Assembly (NCBI GenBank): GCA_021234155.1
Contig: JAJEKV010000017.1
Location: 2,972,885-3,036,884 of the forward strand
Direction of reading: 5' to 3'
DNA from: Isoetes taiwanensis
Taxonomy: Eukaryota; Streptophyta; Lycopodiopsida; Isoetales; Isoetaceae
Length of the DNA stretch: 64,000 nucleotides
Made by a program: the position numbers and the translations under genes. How positions within the stretch are numbered: the stretch's first letter is position 1; each line of letters opens with the position of its first letter. The notes below the pieces were generated by a model, which was given only the letters and a program-made list of their open reading frames with translations, did no database searches and was not told the origin of the DNA. This document shows, in pieces, positions 52,480 through 63,458 of the stretch.

Positions 52480-53826
52480 TAAGCTTCTAAAACATTGCCA
52501 CGCACCCATGAAGCGCCCTCCAAAGGTTTGTGAGCGAAACTTAACCAAATATTGTCTTGAACCACTAGTGGATTTATCCGCCAAAATTGTTTCCTGCTCT
52601 AGAACTTCGAATCATCAATCAATTCGCTCGCTTAACCTCCCAAGTTGAGGTAACTCCTTACCATGATAAGCCTTTAGGAATGAAACATTCACTACATCAT
52701 GCATTTTCCAACCTTGAGGCAATCTTAATTGATATGCATTCTCATTGACCACTTTAATAACTTGAAATGGTCCATGGAAACGGGTGCCAACTTAAGATCC
52801 TTCTTTATGCCAAGATCTTTCTTAAAGTGGCCTTTATGGATCCTCATCCATACCCAATCTCCTTCCTTAAAACCATTGGTTGCCGCAACTTAGATGATTT
52901 ATTTGCAAAAGATGCTTGAGCATCTCGAATACGAAGCTTGAAGCAAGTCTATGAGATCCTTATGCTCAATAACCAAATCATCGCCACTGAACATCTTCAC
53001 ACACTCAAAAGAGTGGTTCCCGCACGTGACCATAGACCGCCAAAAAGGAGTCATCTTTATGGTAGACCGATAGGTATTATTATACACAAATTCAGCAATA
53101 GGCAAATACTCTTCCCAATGACCTTGATGTTCATTGACAAACCCCTTAAGATGGAACAAATAACTTTATTGACCACCTCGATTGTCCATCGGGTTTCGGG
53201 TGAAAAGCAAAGGGAGAACCTCAACTCGGTCCCCAATTGCATAAATAATGCCTTCCAGAATTTACTAGTAAACTTTGTATCACGATCGGATACAATAATC
53301 TTTGGCAAACCATGTAGCCTAAATATCTCTTTGATAAAGAGCGTGAAGCCGCACTATAAGCCGCCAACTTATCCAACAAGGAATAAAATGAGCGCGCTTA
53401 GTTAAACAATCAACAATTGTCCAAATGACAAGAAAACTTGGCGAGAACCGGGAGGAAGACCAACAATAAAATCCATAGTGATCTGTTCCCACTTTGCCTC
53501 CTAATAGGCAAGGATAAAGGAACACCATGAGGTTTCTTGTTCGCTTTTATCCGCTGACAAGTAACACAATGCCGAATATGAACCAAAACATCTCTCCGCA
53601 ATCCAAAGCCAAATAAAGTATGGTTCAAGCTTTGCCAAAGTTGCCCACGCCACGATGACCCGCAAGAGGGTGCATCATGGACTTCTTTAAGAATAAGTGA
53701 CCGAAAGTTCCGCACAATGCATAGCTTTGGACCTTTATACAAGAACCCATTAACGATCTTATATCCATATGCATTGCCACTTTGAGCTAACAACCAAATA
53801 TCTTTATAATCAAGGTCGCTGGGCAT
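52480..53826 (-). pseudogene. Integrase and chromodomain-like end (short-LTR gypsy)
   Basis: VLVHIRHCVTCQRIKANKKP (53410-53826, zinc-binding module), DCLTKRAHFIPC (around 53390), PKIIVSDRDTKFTSKFWKAL (53057-53308, second catalytic Asp), EEYLPIAEFVYNNTYRSTIK (52899-53159). Then FQVIKVVNENAYQLRLPQGW and VNVSFLKAYHGKELPQLG (about 52640-52770). Then QYLVKF, and one frame over KPLEGASWVRGNVLEAYQDI (about 52490-52590), the chromodomain pattern YLVKW.....E.SWV.....L.AY. The DDE Glu segment (SPETRWTIEVVNK) has Thr-Ile in place of the usual Gly/Gln-Thr/Glu, which may be sequence damage. Confidence 0.8.
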
Positions 53827-55000
53827 ACAATGGCTTCATTTCCTCCAAATGGTTGGATTGTGCTATAGAAAGAGAACAAACCGCATAGCGCCTACTTAAA
53901 GCATCAGCTACAACATTCTCTTTACCGTGACGATAATCCACCGAGAAATCATATTGCCGCATAAAAGCAACCCATTTCAACCGCCTTTTCCGATAATGTT
54001 TTCTCGTGGAAACAATGTGCCTAATGCTTTGGTGGTCAAAAAAAATATGAACTGTTGACCCTATAAGATAGTGTCGCCACACTTTCAAAGCATGAATGAC
54101 AGCCAGAAATTCCTTATCATAAACACTATATCTACTTTCCGTGTCGAAAACTTTCGACTTTCATAAGCAATAGGATGACCATCCTCAGATCAAAACCGCG
54201 CCCAAAGCCACACCACTTGCATCAACACATAACAAGAAAGGTAGACCAAACTTTGGCAAACGCAGTAATGTGAGGATTAACCATGGCATCCTTTAAAACT
54301 TGGAAAGCAAACGATGATTAAGATTCCATTGAAAGGAACATCTTTTCAGAAAGCAACAAATATAAATCAAGCTAAACGAGCAAAATTTGTACAAACTTCC
54401 TATAATAACCGCATAAGCCCAAAAAGGAACGCAATGCAAAGAATCAAGTAGGTACAGCCAATCCACAATTGCTTGTACCTTTACCGATCAACTTTAAGAC
54501 CCTCAAATAAACAAACAATATGACCCAAATATTCAATTTCCGATTGAAAAAATATACTTTTCTTAGGATTAAGAGTAATAGACTCCTCCCTTAACCGACG
54601 GAAAACCTCTCGCAAATGCAAGTAATGATCTTCCTCGACTTACTAAAAACTAATATGTCATCAAAGAACACGACAACATAAACACCATGCACATCTTCAA
54701 ATATTCGCCCCCATTAGCCTCAAGAAAAGAAGTCGGGCGCATTTGTAAGTCCAAATGGCATGACTAAAAACTCATAATGTCCAAAGGTTGTCCTAAACGC
54801 AGCCTTGTGAACATCTTCAAACCTTAAGTTGCCAATACCCCCGACTTAAGATCAAGACGCTAAAAATTGTGGCACCTTGGAGTTGATCAAACAAATCATC
54901 CGCCTTGGTATAGGAAACCCATTCTTTATGGTTATCTTATTCAAAGCGCCATAATCTATACACATGCGCCAGAATTATCTTTTTTTCTTAACCAACAAGA
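53810..55000 (-). pseudogene. Reverse transcriptase and RNase H (short-LTR gypsy)
   Basis: RNase H end: SVDYRHGKENVVADALSRR and the preceding VHIFFDHQSIRHI (53810-54088), where FFDHQS corresponds to the YTDHxSL motif. RT: VVVFFDDILVF near 54640-54680 (catalytic xxDD) and fragments of the palm up to about 55000. The RT is too broken to give one long frame. Confidence 0.75.
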
Positions 55001-55310
55001 CAGAGCACCAAAAGGTGAAGAACTATGGCGGATCAATCCAGCTTTTGAAGCAACTCATCAAGTCGGGCGCCTAATCTCAACTTGTTGGCCATGCATTCTC
55101 CGATAAGGAGCTTGATTAGGAGGTGCTTTCCCCCGAAGAAGATCAATCCTCGTGGTCCTCCAAACGCTAGTGGCAAAGTTTGTGGAATTTCATTTGAAAA
55201 GACATCATCAAAATAATGCAAAAAGACTGCTTGACGCCATTTAATGGAGATACTTCTAACTTAGAACGAAAACCACCAAATACACAAAATGAGTTTTCAT
55301 TGCCAAACGC

Positions 55311-55784
55311 TTAAACCGGCATAACGTAAACCGTGGGAATAGGGGATACAATATCATCCTTCACAAACTTGAAGGTCTTTTTACCCCCTTCCAAGGATAA
55401 CATAACAATACCCGCTTTCCAATCTATAAGAGGATTAATAGCCTTATGCCATGGCATGCCTAGAATAATATCCATACCTCCAAGGTCAGAAACCATGAAA
55501 GAACGCTTACGATATATCCCCCGCAATTGAAATTCAACATCCTTGACCATAAATGAAGAAGGCGGAGGGGCAACATTCAAGAAAGCGTAAGATAATTCTA
55601 CATCACTTGATAAAGGAATAGAAGTTAATTTGAGTTCTTTCACCAAGCGAGCAGAAATAAAATCAAACTCACTGCCCGGATCGAATAGGACATGTACTTT
55701 TTGATCTTGAATAGTAGCCCAAAATCGTAAGAGACTACTATTCTCAACAGTAATCCATATCCCATTTTTCCCGACCGTAGCCAC
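55311..55784 (-). pseudogene. Aspartic protease region (short-LTR gypsy)
   Basis: 157 open residues: VHVLFDPGSEFDFISARLVK (active-site region; many plant gypsy proteases have D-S/T-G, here D-P-G), then FMVSDLGGMDIILGMPWHKA and INPLIDWKAGIVMLSL, the flap-to-end segment (D-ILGM-WL...I-W). The longest undamaged frame of this element. Confidence 0.8.
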
Positions 55785-55805
55785 CTTCTTCCCTTTTCCA
55801 TCTCC

Positions 55806-56800
55806 TCACAACGTAGCTACTTTCTTACTTTTATCTTCTTTCTTAGTCCCGCACTTAAGAGTAGGTGTAGCTTCCTTTCGCTCCCCTTTTCTTCTTTTCC
55901 AAATAAGTAGGGCATTCATAAAACTTATGATCGCTTGAATAACAAACAAAACACTTATTTTCTCGCATAAGCCGCTTCTTGCGTGCTTGATAATGATTCC
56001 TTTGGCTCTTTGGCCCCAACAGTTCATTATCCGCAACGTCCGGTGCGGCCGCTTGAACGCCCGCACTCGAGCAGATCCCATTGATTTATCCCGAAAACCA
56101 CTCGCCTTTTCATAGAAACTTTGAGGCCACGCTGAGCATTAATGGCTTCAAGGGGCCAAACCTTCCTCCTCTACTTTCTCTCGCCATCTTACGTAGCTCA
56201 CCAAAAGAAAGATTGGCAACTTGCGTGTCGAAGCTTTGCCCGCACTAACGATGCACCCCACCCATGAGTTTTTCGTGACTTCTCAAAGATCATTTTTACT
56301 AAGTCAAAGTCCTTTCTTTAAAACTCGTATGGCGAAGGATCGAATAGCTTTCCATGTTTTGTTGGGTCAACTTATTCCATTCCCGCGATAAGATCGCTGG
56401 CCCCAATTATGACCCAAAAACGATTTTTGATTTGCTTTTCAAATTCCTCAAAAAGGTAACAATAGGTTGATCGACCGGCCGGTTCTTCGATATCCAGCCA
56501 CCAGCCCTTAGCAACCCCATCCGTGATGACGCCAAAGAAAATATAACCGAAAGTGTCCTCGCCATCCTTAGTCTTAGCAAAATATGAATTCAAATCCCGG
56601 CCACGCTGGACAATTCATCCGCATCACTAGTGGCAAATGAATACTTTTGAATTCAATTTTGACATTGGCACCGCTTTGATGCCACTCACGGACGCCTCCG
56701 CAGCCTTGTCGCAATCGCGCTTTACACCGCTGCCGCTAGAGAGAATCCACTCTTGCAGTTCCGCACCGAGCCTCTAAATGCAAGTTTTTCTCTCATGAGC
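55806..56800 (-). pseudogene. Gag and zinc-knuckle region (short-LTR gypsy)
   Basis: MNSYFAKTKDGEDTFGYIFF, then GVITDGVAKGWWLDIEEP and YLFEEFEKQIKNRF (56372-56593) match the gag capsid pattern (K...Y.l..L...A..WW......t...f...F...F). 55850-55990 encodes a Cys/His-containing segment near the KKGERKEATPTLKCG end that is probably the CCHC knuckle in another frame. Confidence 0.6.
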
Positions 56801-56890
56801 GAATTATCATGCTCTAACTCAAAAAAGTTTTTCCTTGAGTTTTTCATCTTCCAAGTTAACATTGGCGGGGAACCGCCATCGAAACTTGTT

Positions 56891-56901
56891 GCTCGATACC
56901 A
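56891..56901 (-). other. Primer binding site (initiator-Met) with one base missing
   Basis: The minus strand reads TGGTATCGAGC. The tRNA complement would be TGGTATCAGAGC, so an A is missing inside what should be CAG. The intact form is at 25386-25397. Position directly inside the 5' LTR supports the call. Confidence 0.75.
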
Positions 56902-56902
56902 C

Positions 56903-57099
56903 TAAAACACACACTTGACGCGGGCACGCTATCTCACCACCCAACCACGAGCCCTCGCCTATGACACAGCCTGCCCCCCTGAGTTCTCCCCCGAAGCTAC
57001 TATATAGCATGCACGCCCCTTTGGTCCATCTTTGACCAAAGCCCTTTGGACCATAAGCCCCTTTTGACTAAAGGCCCTCTTTGGCCTAAAAGCCATCTT
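56903..57099 (-). repeat. 5' LTR of the short-LTR gypsy element, truncated
   Basis: Homologous to 52070-52293, but the outer about 36 bp (to TGTTATATGC) are absent. The match stops at CCTAAAAGCCATCTT and unrelated sequence (AAGAGCGGCGGTGG) follows. No target duplication can therefore be defined. Confidence 0.8.
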
Positions 57100-57833
57100 A
57101 AGAGCGGCGGTGGCACCTAAAACCGTGTTCAAAGTGTGATCTTCTCTTAAAATTCTCTCTTTCCAACTTCCTTGTGACAGATTTACGCCATTGGGTTCAT
57201 TTCGACCGCCCATATCTCTGGTTTCTCGAACGTGTTGTGAATGCCGCTTCGTATGTTGCTTTCGACCGTCTGATTAACCAAGCGGAAAGCAGAATGCGTT
57301 GCAAAGCATTATCTCCAAGATTAGAAAACACACGTAAAAAAAAAAACGGCTCATGCATGCCAAGTGTTTGTAGAATGAGACAGAGAGAATATGTCTTCTT
57401 CCCACCATTTTAGGTCCCTTCACGAAGCTCCACGTAACTTGAGCTCCGGTAGTAGTATTAAAAAACTATGGACATTAAGACAAATGGATTTGGCTTATAA
57501 GCTATTGATGCACACAAAGTTGCCTAGCAAGCTTCATGAAAATCGAAACTCTATCACTTCAAAGCCGCAACTACAACTACAAGACAGGTTTAACTAAGAT
57601 CAATCGTCCTATTACTGTCTCAAAGGTAATCCCTCTCTCTGTATTCTTTTTATCCCTTTTTGTATTTTGTCTTGGAAACATTTAATAAAGCCAACATTCT
57701 ATCGCATTCTTAGCATTTTTAGAACCCATTGAAATATGAAAATAGTGATAATGATAATGATTAAATATGTTCCCATCCCTTTCGGTAATCCACATCTGTA
57801 ATGTGATAATGTGATGTAAGTTATCACCATTGT
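57100..57833. other. No gene seen
   Basis: Short frames (57174-57413 and 57391-57597, plus) are unrecognised. Host flank or old repeat; one A-rich run at 57337-57348. Confidence 0.4.
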
Positions 57834-57967
57834 GCCGAGGTCCCAATAAGCCCATCTACTTCCAAATAAACTATTATGGCTCACTTTCTCCTTTCCTCTA
57901 TGCCGAGGTCCCAATAAGCCCATCTACTTCCAAATAAACTATTATGGCTCACTTTCTCCTTTCCTCT
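57834..57967. repeat. Exact tandem duplication, 67-bp unit
   Basis: TGCCGAGGTCCCAATAAGCC through CTCCTTTCCTCTA appears twice without interruption. The absence of divergence points to a very recent duplication or an assembly artefact. Confidence 0.9.
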
Positions 57968-58724
57968 ATGTTAATTCTTGCTTTCTAGCATCCAATAATT
58001 TATTCTTGTTATTGTATCTTATTGTTTGATTTACTACCGCTATTTAAGTACTTGGTGAATATAGTATACTTTAATTTCTTTTTTTTTTTTTTTTTTTGTC
58101 TTGGGAAAATGGGATCCGTTATGAATTTTGTTTTTGCAGGAACGATCCGGTTCAAAATTATAATTCCTACTTGAGTGTGAAATCTACAGAAATTTCCGGA
58201 TAGGAGGAAAAAAAAAGGTCCCCAATGCTGATTCCTTGTTGTCTCATTTCTATCTACTCGTAGTAGTTACAAAAAGTCCACAACCCGTTTAGGGATTTGC
58301 TTGAAACAAGCGTTTGTGTATTGACTTAAAGACGTGGATCGATATCGAAAGTGTGACAGTTGAACCCGATAAGTCGAGTGAGAAGTCGCCATTGTACTTT
58401 ATTTTACTTATTTTTGCAAAAGATCACAGATGAACAGCCATAGAAGCAAAGACGCATTCTTGGGTAAGTTATCGAAAAATTAGACTAAGTAAACGTGGCT
58501 TATAAAGAAGGAATTATTGCTTGGGTTACTCGAAGGCAAAGAACTCGAAGTTAAAAAAAAAAAGGTTAAGTCCGCATAAGCCTATAATATTAGTTAGTTG
58601 AATGGAAAGCTCTACCAATAATGCATGCATCCATTTGTATTGTAAGTTGTATTTTCTGCCTATTATTTTTTTTTCTCGTAAAGAGAAGCATTCTCACCGG
58701 TGCTTCACAATTCTACTAAACGAT

Positions 58725-58732
58725 TATATAAG
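58725..58732 (+). promoter_or_regulatory. TATA box of the second dirigent copy
   Basis: TATATAAG at the same spacing (55 bp) from the ATG as in the intact gene, with matching flanks. Confidence 0.6.
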
Positions 58733-58779
58733 GAGAGGATGCATTGCGGTTTAAAGTTGAGAAGGCAAAGAGCTAAGCT

Positions 58780-59275
58780 ATGGAGATGAAGAGAGGATAC
58801 CTTTCAATTATGCTACTAACAAGAAGCATGATAAGCATTCGTGGGCTAAAGGGGTTCACAAAAGTGTGGTAATGTATTATCACAATGACTCTCAATTCGT
58901 AGTATCAGCAGGCTAAATGGAAATGCCGCAACATTGGGTTTGGAAGTGTGTTTATGATTGACAACTACTTGACCATGGGCCGGACCAATTCCGAGATCAC
59001 TAGGCAATGCAAATGCAAAGGGGCCGGTGATGTTTGGCAAATGAAATGCCAACCGCTACATCTCCCACCTCATGATCTTTGATGCACGATCTTTGCATTC
59101 GAAGCAAAGATCCACTTTGAAGGCCTTTTGTACCCTACAAAACCTCTCGAACTTAATATCTATGGTGGCACCGAGAATTTCGCCTCGCCAGCGGTTTTGC
59201 TTCTTTCTACCCCTCACAATCCCGGGGTTTATGCCTCCCCTAGAGCCATCGAATGCACTTTCCATGTCTCAACCT
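58780..59275 (+). pseudogene. Dirigent gene, second copy, frameshifted
   Basis: It starts MEMKRGYLSIMLLT like the intact gene, then shifts frame inside the signal peptide (ATTTCAGGGG there, ATTCGTGGG here) and stops after about 31 codons. The remaining length aligns with the intact gene through the GGTGEFRLARG region (ATGGTGGCACCGAGAATTTC here) to the end. Most differences sit at CAG/CTG sites: AGCAGCATCC is AGCAAAGATCC, CATTCTGGAAG is CATTCGAAG, CCAGCCTC is CCACCTC. It may be a true pseudogene or an intact gene damaged by base-calling error. Confidence 0.75.
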
Positions 59276-59590
59276 CCTCCTCATCCTTTCCATTTTCCCA
59301 AGTTTAAATTTGTCTTCCAGAATTCACTCTACTCATAAATACTTGCCTGACTCCAATTCCTCTCTTCTTTTCGTTTGGAAATGGACAGTCTTCCAGGAAT
59401 TCATTTAGCTCTTTACGTTTGTCATGTTTGTTTGTTGCCCCAACCTATCTACATAAAAGGGTCAAGAATGAAATTCAGAATAAAACTTTAAGGATAAGTG
59501 TAATTTGGACTCCTAACGTCTTCCTTGTTGCTTTAGTAATTTCTCTTGTCATTAATGGGTTGGTGTTATTGATAGGGTTGCTTTCTATTT

Positions 59591-60370
59591 GTACTAGCAA
59601 ACCAAGCCCAGCGTTGCTGGGCTAGGTTGGAGACTGGGCTAGGTTGGAGACATGTTATCAACTTGTAGATATATGATTTGCGTGCATTTGGCATCATAGC
59701 TGTATTCTTTTGCTTTTCGTTTTTGTGTGCATTGACCTTGTTGTTTTTATAAGCCAATAATTGGTAGTATTTGTTAGAATTGTCTTCTTTCGCAGCATTT
59801 GTTAGACTATCTTTGATCTATTACCTTTGTCCACATTCAATGCCTTAAAGATATATTTAAGATTCTTATGCATATATTTTTATATTTAAGATTCTTATGC
59901 ATATATTTTTATATGTAACATAACTGTCCAAACATTTGTAAACCATGAATCCAAGAGCAAAAGCAATGGTGACCTAGCCAAAGCAATGCCCATTTATATT
60001 TAAGAAGCTTTTAGTATGGAAGCTCTTAGTAATTGAGTCTCTCCAATGAGAGCAACCATTTAGACTTCAAACTGTCCAAATTTTGTGATGTGTTAGATAA
60101 GTATTGTATATTATGTGCCAGAGTTCTTAATGATCCAACTCATATGCGTGAAGAGTTCTTAATGGTCCAACTCTATGTTGCCTCAAGATCTCCTCAGAAT
60201 AAAAGTTCGTTGTTAACAAAGTTCAGCTTCAGTCTTAGATCGATCTAGCAGCAAACATTCATCAGTACATTTTTGTCCATCCTTGTTATAAAGTTCAGCT
60301 TCTTGGTATTAGATCAATCCAGCAACACATTTATCTTTTTATTTTTTTCGGCATATGTTGTGCAAGCTAC
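59591..60370. other. No gene seen; short repeats
   Basis: Tandem duplication of TATTTAAGATTCTTATGCAT plus ATATTTTTATA (about 59866-59925). Around 60120-60310, GAGTTCTTAATG(A/G)TCCAACTC and AAAGTTCAGCTTC each appear twice. Probably intron or flank of the host gene on the minus strand. Confidence 0.4.
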
Positions 60371-60498
60371 CTCTCCAATATGGACGGCCATTTCTGCAGG
60401 TACATTTCCTATTTGTCTCAATGCAAGCTTATACATCTCAGGGTTGAGTTTCTCAACCCCACCAATGCGAAAATAGACGCCAAAACAACATTCAGATC
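60371..60498 (-). other. Candidate exon of a HAD-like hydrolase
   Basis: The minus strand reads SECCFGVYFRIGGVEKLNPE, then MYKLALRQIGNVPAEMAVHI and GE. It is flanked by CAAG|GA upstream and GAG|GTAGCT downstream. The pattern G.EK.NPE.Y.LAL...G..P.E..H.G is the motif III region of HAD-superfamily hydrolases (KP.P.IF..AL...G..P...VHVGD). The Asp usually following HVG is Glu here. Neighbouring exons were not found, so this may be a gene fragment. Confidence 0.4.
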
Positions 60499-60795
60499 CT
60501 TGCTCAAGAAATCCAAAAGAAAAAAGTAAAAATTCAAACACATAGACAGACAAATCTCTTCAAGCCGCTTTAAATACACATGAAATAGCTCATATTTGAA
60601 GCTACACATTCTGAAGTTCAGACATAATAATTTCAGTGTGTGGATATTAGATCATAACATATATAATGTTTCATGATAACTTTTGGGGCATCTCACACAT
60701 TCCACAAGTGCTACGAAACTCTGAGGATTTTGGCTGCATATAATGAATAATGAGTTATTGATATTAAAATGGAAAGATCAAGTCCGATACCATGT

Positions 60796-61086
60796 GAGGC
60801 CCCTGTTTGACCTAATGACTGCCAAAATTTGGAATGTTTAGCCAAAACTTAGAAGCTTTTACGTCAAATTTTAGCATACTTTAGCCTTTATATTTATTAC
60901 GGCCAGTCAATATTTAGGTCTTGAATTAGTGCAAAATAGTCAAAAGATAGAAGTTTTTTTTCTTTTTTAGATAAAAGTTTAGCCAAACGTAAGAAAGTAC
61001 AGGTGGCAAAATTTAGAAAGTTTAGCTAAACTTTAGAAGCTTTCACCTCAACTTTTGGCATACTTTAGCCAAGTCTATTTCACCAC
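60796..61086. repeat. MITE-like AT-rich repeat, second locus
   Basis: It starts GAGGCCCCTGTTTG; 60810-60920 is the near-identical inverse of 42930-43045. Internal words TTTAGCC and GGCTAAA-type motifs recur in both orientations. It ends near AAGTCTATTTCACCAC, matching GTGAAATAGACTT at about 43079. Confidence 0.55.
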
Positions 61087-61169
61087 TTTGAATATAAGAG
61101 TTCCTTAATTTTTTCCATGATTAAGCCACGTCCAATTGAACCAAGCAGAACCTCAGGAAGTTTACTTAC

Positions 61170-61277
61170 CCCAGGAAGCTCATTTCTCAGTGTCTCAGAA
61201 AGGGAGGATTCGTTCAATGATACTGACTTCATTTTCTCAATCTCAGGCTCTATAGTCAGAAATTGAGATTGATAAAG
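61170..61277 (-). other. Host gene candidate exon c
   Basis: Bounded by AAACAG|CT and CTGGG|GTAAGT, 36 codons in phase 0: LYQSQFLTIEPEIEKMKSVS, then LNESSLSETLRNELPG. Not recognised. Same strand and spacing style as the two upstream exons. Confidence 0.5.
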
Positions 61278-61422
61278 CTGTTTCGATACCATCATCATGC
61301 TATGAAACTAAGCTATCAGTGTCAAATTTAAGCAAGGGAAAAATATATAATATCATTGGTTTAGGGTTTGACATAAACATGCTTGAGGTGAACAATGAGT
61401 CTAAAACATAAAATATATATAC

Positions 61423-61510
61423 CTCATAAGATGGAAGCTGCAAGTGTCCCTGAGTCAGATCAAGCGAACCTTCAGCAGGAAGCACCATTTGTGTCACTGG
61501 AGATTCCTCT
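61423..61510 (-). other. Host gene candidate exon b
   Basis: Open segment EESPVTQMVLPAEGSLDLTQ, then GHLQLPSYE|GTATAT. The acceptor is probably TTTAAG|AG. Not recognised. An exon between this and 61888 would be needed to keep phase. Confidence 0.45.
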
Positions 61511-61887
61511 TAAACGGAAGCTAAGGACATGCCTCAATTGTATCCACTAAATGTTGTCTCTATTCCAGGGAAAGTGGCCCATCCAGAATTTCCATCTATC
61601 AATTCAGCAGCATTGAGTAATGTTGAAGGTATGCCTTCAATGCCAGGGTTGTAAAGGCCCCCCAGCCTTAAAATCTATAGTGTGCTCTGACTGAGCTCGC
61701 TTATGGGTAATGCTGGTTGGTGTATCTTAGGAACCACCAACAAAGGAACCAAACCTGGATATTCGTGGATCTTTGTGAAGAATAACCTTAACAAACCCAC
61801 CAAAAGACACAGTAGATGCAATAAAATTTAAGGCTAATAAGAGAAATGTCTTTAGGACAAGTTATAAAATAGATGGAAGACTCTAAC

Positions 61888-62260
61888 CTGATGCTCTTGG
61901 CTTCTTCCAGGGTACTCAATGCGCAGTTCAGGCACATCATCACCAAGAATATCCCGCACAGATAGCACAATAGGTTCGTCACTTTGCCTCCTTCGTCGAC
62001 TGATAGTATCATGCAAATCAGATTTCTTGTCCTGGACTTCATAATTCCGAGTGTTGTATGCCTCTGTTCCATAATCAGATCTTCTTGGGCTACCTATATC
62101 TGATGCACGCAAATCACGCTGAGCTCCATACCTCAGATGAAGGGTTAATAGTCTCAGATGAAGGGTTTAGTAGTCTCAGATGAAGGGCTTCTAGAACCAT
62201 CGCTGGAGAATGAACTTGCTCTTTTAGGTTCAATCCATCAAAAAGCAATCCATCAAAAAG
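61888..62260 (-). other. Host gene candidate exon a, with disrupted upstream exon
   Basis: Main exon 61888-62118, bounded by GCTCAG|CG and CATCAG|GTTAGA: RDLRASDIGSPRRSDYGTEA, then DKKSDLHDTISRRRRQSDEP and IVLSVRDILGDDVPELRIEY. It is a charged, Ser/Arg-rich segment. Upstream, PKRASSFSSDGSRSPSSE ends at CTGAG|GTATGG in matching phase 0. The end of that exon is present as three near-copies of about 20 bp (CCCTTCATCTGAG.., 62134-62194), which introduce stops. Probably a real plant gene; family not recognised. Confidence 0.5.
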
Positions 62261-63108
62261 CAGAATCTTATTTATTTTCCACCTCATCAAGCATTTTGTG
62301 CTTCAATAACTACGTAATCTTCAGAAACAAAATAGAGAATCGTTGAATCTTTCATATGTGCCGGAACCCTGGGATCAGAATTTACACAAGGCAAAATTTA
62401 CAGGAGGCGAAAAGGTCCGACAAGAGACAAAATTTCCTCCGTTGAAGACTCTTTTGGGATTAAGTACAAACAGCAAAGGTTTTCCAGCCTACAAAGATTA
62501 AAAATTAGCAAATATCATTGCCTAATCCAAGAATCAACTACAACCATCATTTTTTTACCTGCCACTTCCCCATCTCAGCACTTCCAATTGTATGCTTTGG
62601 ATTCTCAATCGCTAAACAAACCGGAACAGGATCAGACACAGAAATTTTTCTTTCCAAGAGAGCTTCGTCCAAAACTGGTCATATGCATTAAATTTCTTAA
62701 ATTTATTATGTGTGGCTGCCACTCCACCCAAAAATCCTCTTCTAGATTTTTTTTTAATGGAAACCCTTCCGGGCTTCAAATACGAAAACCTTCTAGCAGT
62801 GTGCAACAAAGTCCTAGGATTGAATCAAACAATCCGGTTCAAATTAAAAAGTTCCGGTCCATATGAAATATTATAGGATATGACCGGTCCAAAAAATGGC
62901 ATATAAGGATTTGGGCCGATTGAAGCCATAGGTCCTAGGAGTTTTTCCGGTTATAATTTATACTAGTAGGATTTTCTTACTAAGCTACTTATGTATAGGG
63001 AATGCCAATCCTTTATTATAAAGTTTTAGTGTATGTCGTGCATAAAACCCTAAAACTTTCGACGGCCCAGATTTGTTTGACTAGACGGTTAAGATTAACT
63101 TCAGTATG
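62261..63108. other. No gene identified
   Basis: Open frame 62588-62866 (+) is unrecognised. Around 62800-62990 the word CCGGT is frequent (for example AATCCGGTTCAAATT, GACCGGTCC, TTCCGGTTAT), suggesting an old repeat. It may hold promoter or intron of the minus-strand gene. Confidence 0.4.
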
Positions 63109-63235
63109 GCCGTGGAGCATATATTTCGACTAAACCTCGGTCTTCTTCAGCCGGAAGCTCTGTCCGACATATACAGGGCTCGATATATTTCGATTAAGCC
63201 TCTGTCTTCTTCAACCGGATTGGAAGCGCCACCCT
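63109..63235. repeat. Diverged tandem repeat, about 70-bp unit
   Basis: ATATATTTCGACTAAACCTC then GGTCTTCTTCAGCCGGA (63119-63155) is followed by ATATATTTCGATTAAGCCTC then TGTCTTCTTCAACCGGA (63183-63220). Confidence 0.75.
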
Positions 63236-63458
63236 TGCTAAGGTAAGCTAAGAAATATTCGGCTTTAGTCGAATGGTTTATGAAAGGAGAAAATTGAAGT
63301 AAGGTAATTTTAGGGCTTCGAAGCAAGGAGATGCAAAAGGATGTCATTGTGTTGCCAGCAAAAGGATGTTGATGGTTGAAACTCTGGTTATGGTTGCCCT
63401 GGCAATTGATGTTGGCCAATAATAATCTGACTACAGATGCATTCCGCTCCAGTGCCAT
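63147..63458 (-). other. Unrecognised open frame, 103 codons
   Basis: MALERNASVVRLLLANINCQ ... SPFINHSTKAEYFLAYLSKG. The frame overlaps the tandem repeat at its 3' end. No motif recognised. An overlapping frame (63388-63636) is also open. Weak candidate for a coding exon. Confidence 0.2.

Larger units (their letters stand above)
52070..57099 (-). mobile_element. Ty3/gypsy (chromovirus-like) element with short LTRs
   Basis: Minus orientation. 5' LTR 56903-57099 (its outer end is missing), PBS 56891-56901, gag about 56372-56593, zinc-knuckle region about 55850-55990, protease 55311-55784, RT about 54300-55000, RNase H 53810-54088, integrase 52899-53826, chromodomain-like end about 52480-52600, PPT 52294-52304, 3' LTR 52070-52293. 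About 5.0 kb, compact, with LTRs of roughly 0.2 kb. Frames are interrupted by many small indels, and CTG/CAG are scarce. Confidence 0.85.
58222..59590. repeat. Segmental duplication, right (damaged) copy with dirigent pseudogene
   Basis: Same order as 1050-2475. It also carries sequence absent from the left copy (about 58400-58500). Beyond 59590 it continues into ordinary single-copy sequence. A small tandem repeat (GGGCTAGGTTGGAGAC, twice, 59621-59653) follows. Confidence 0.8.
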
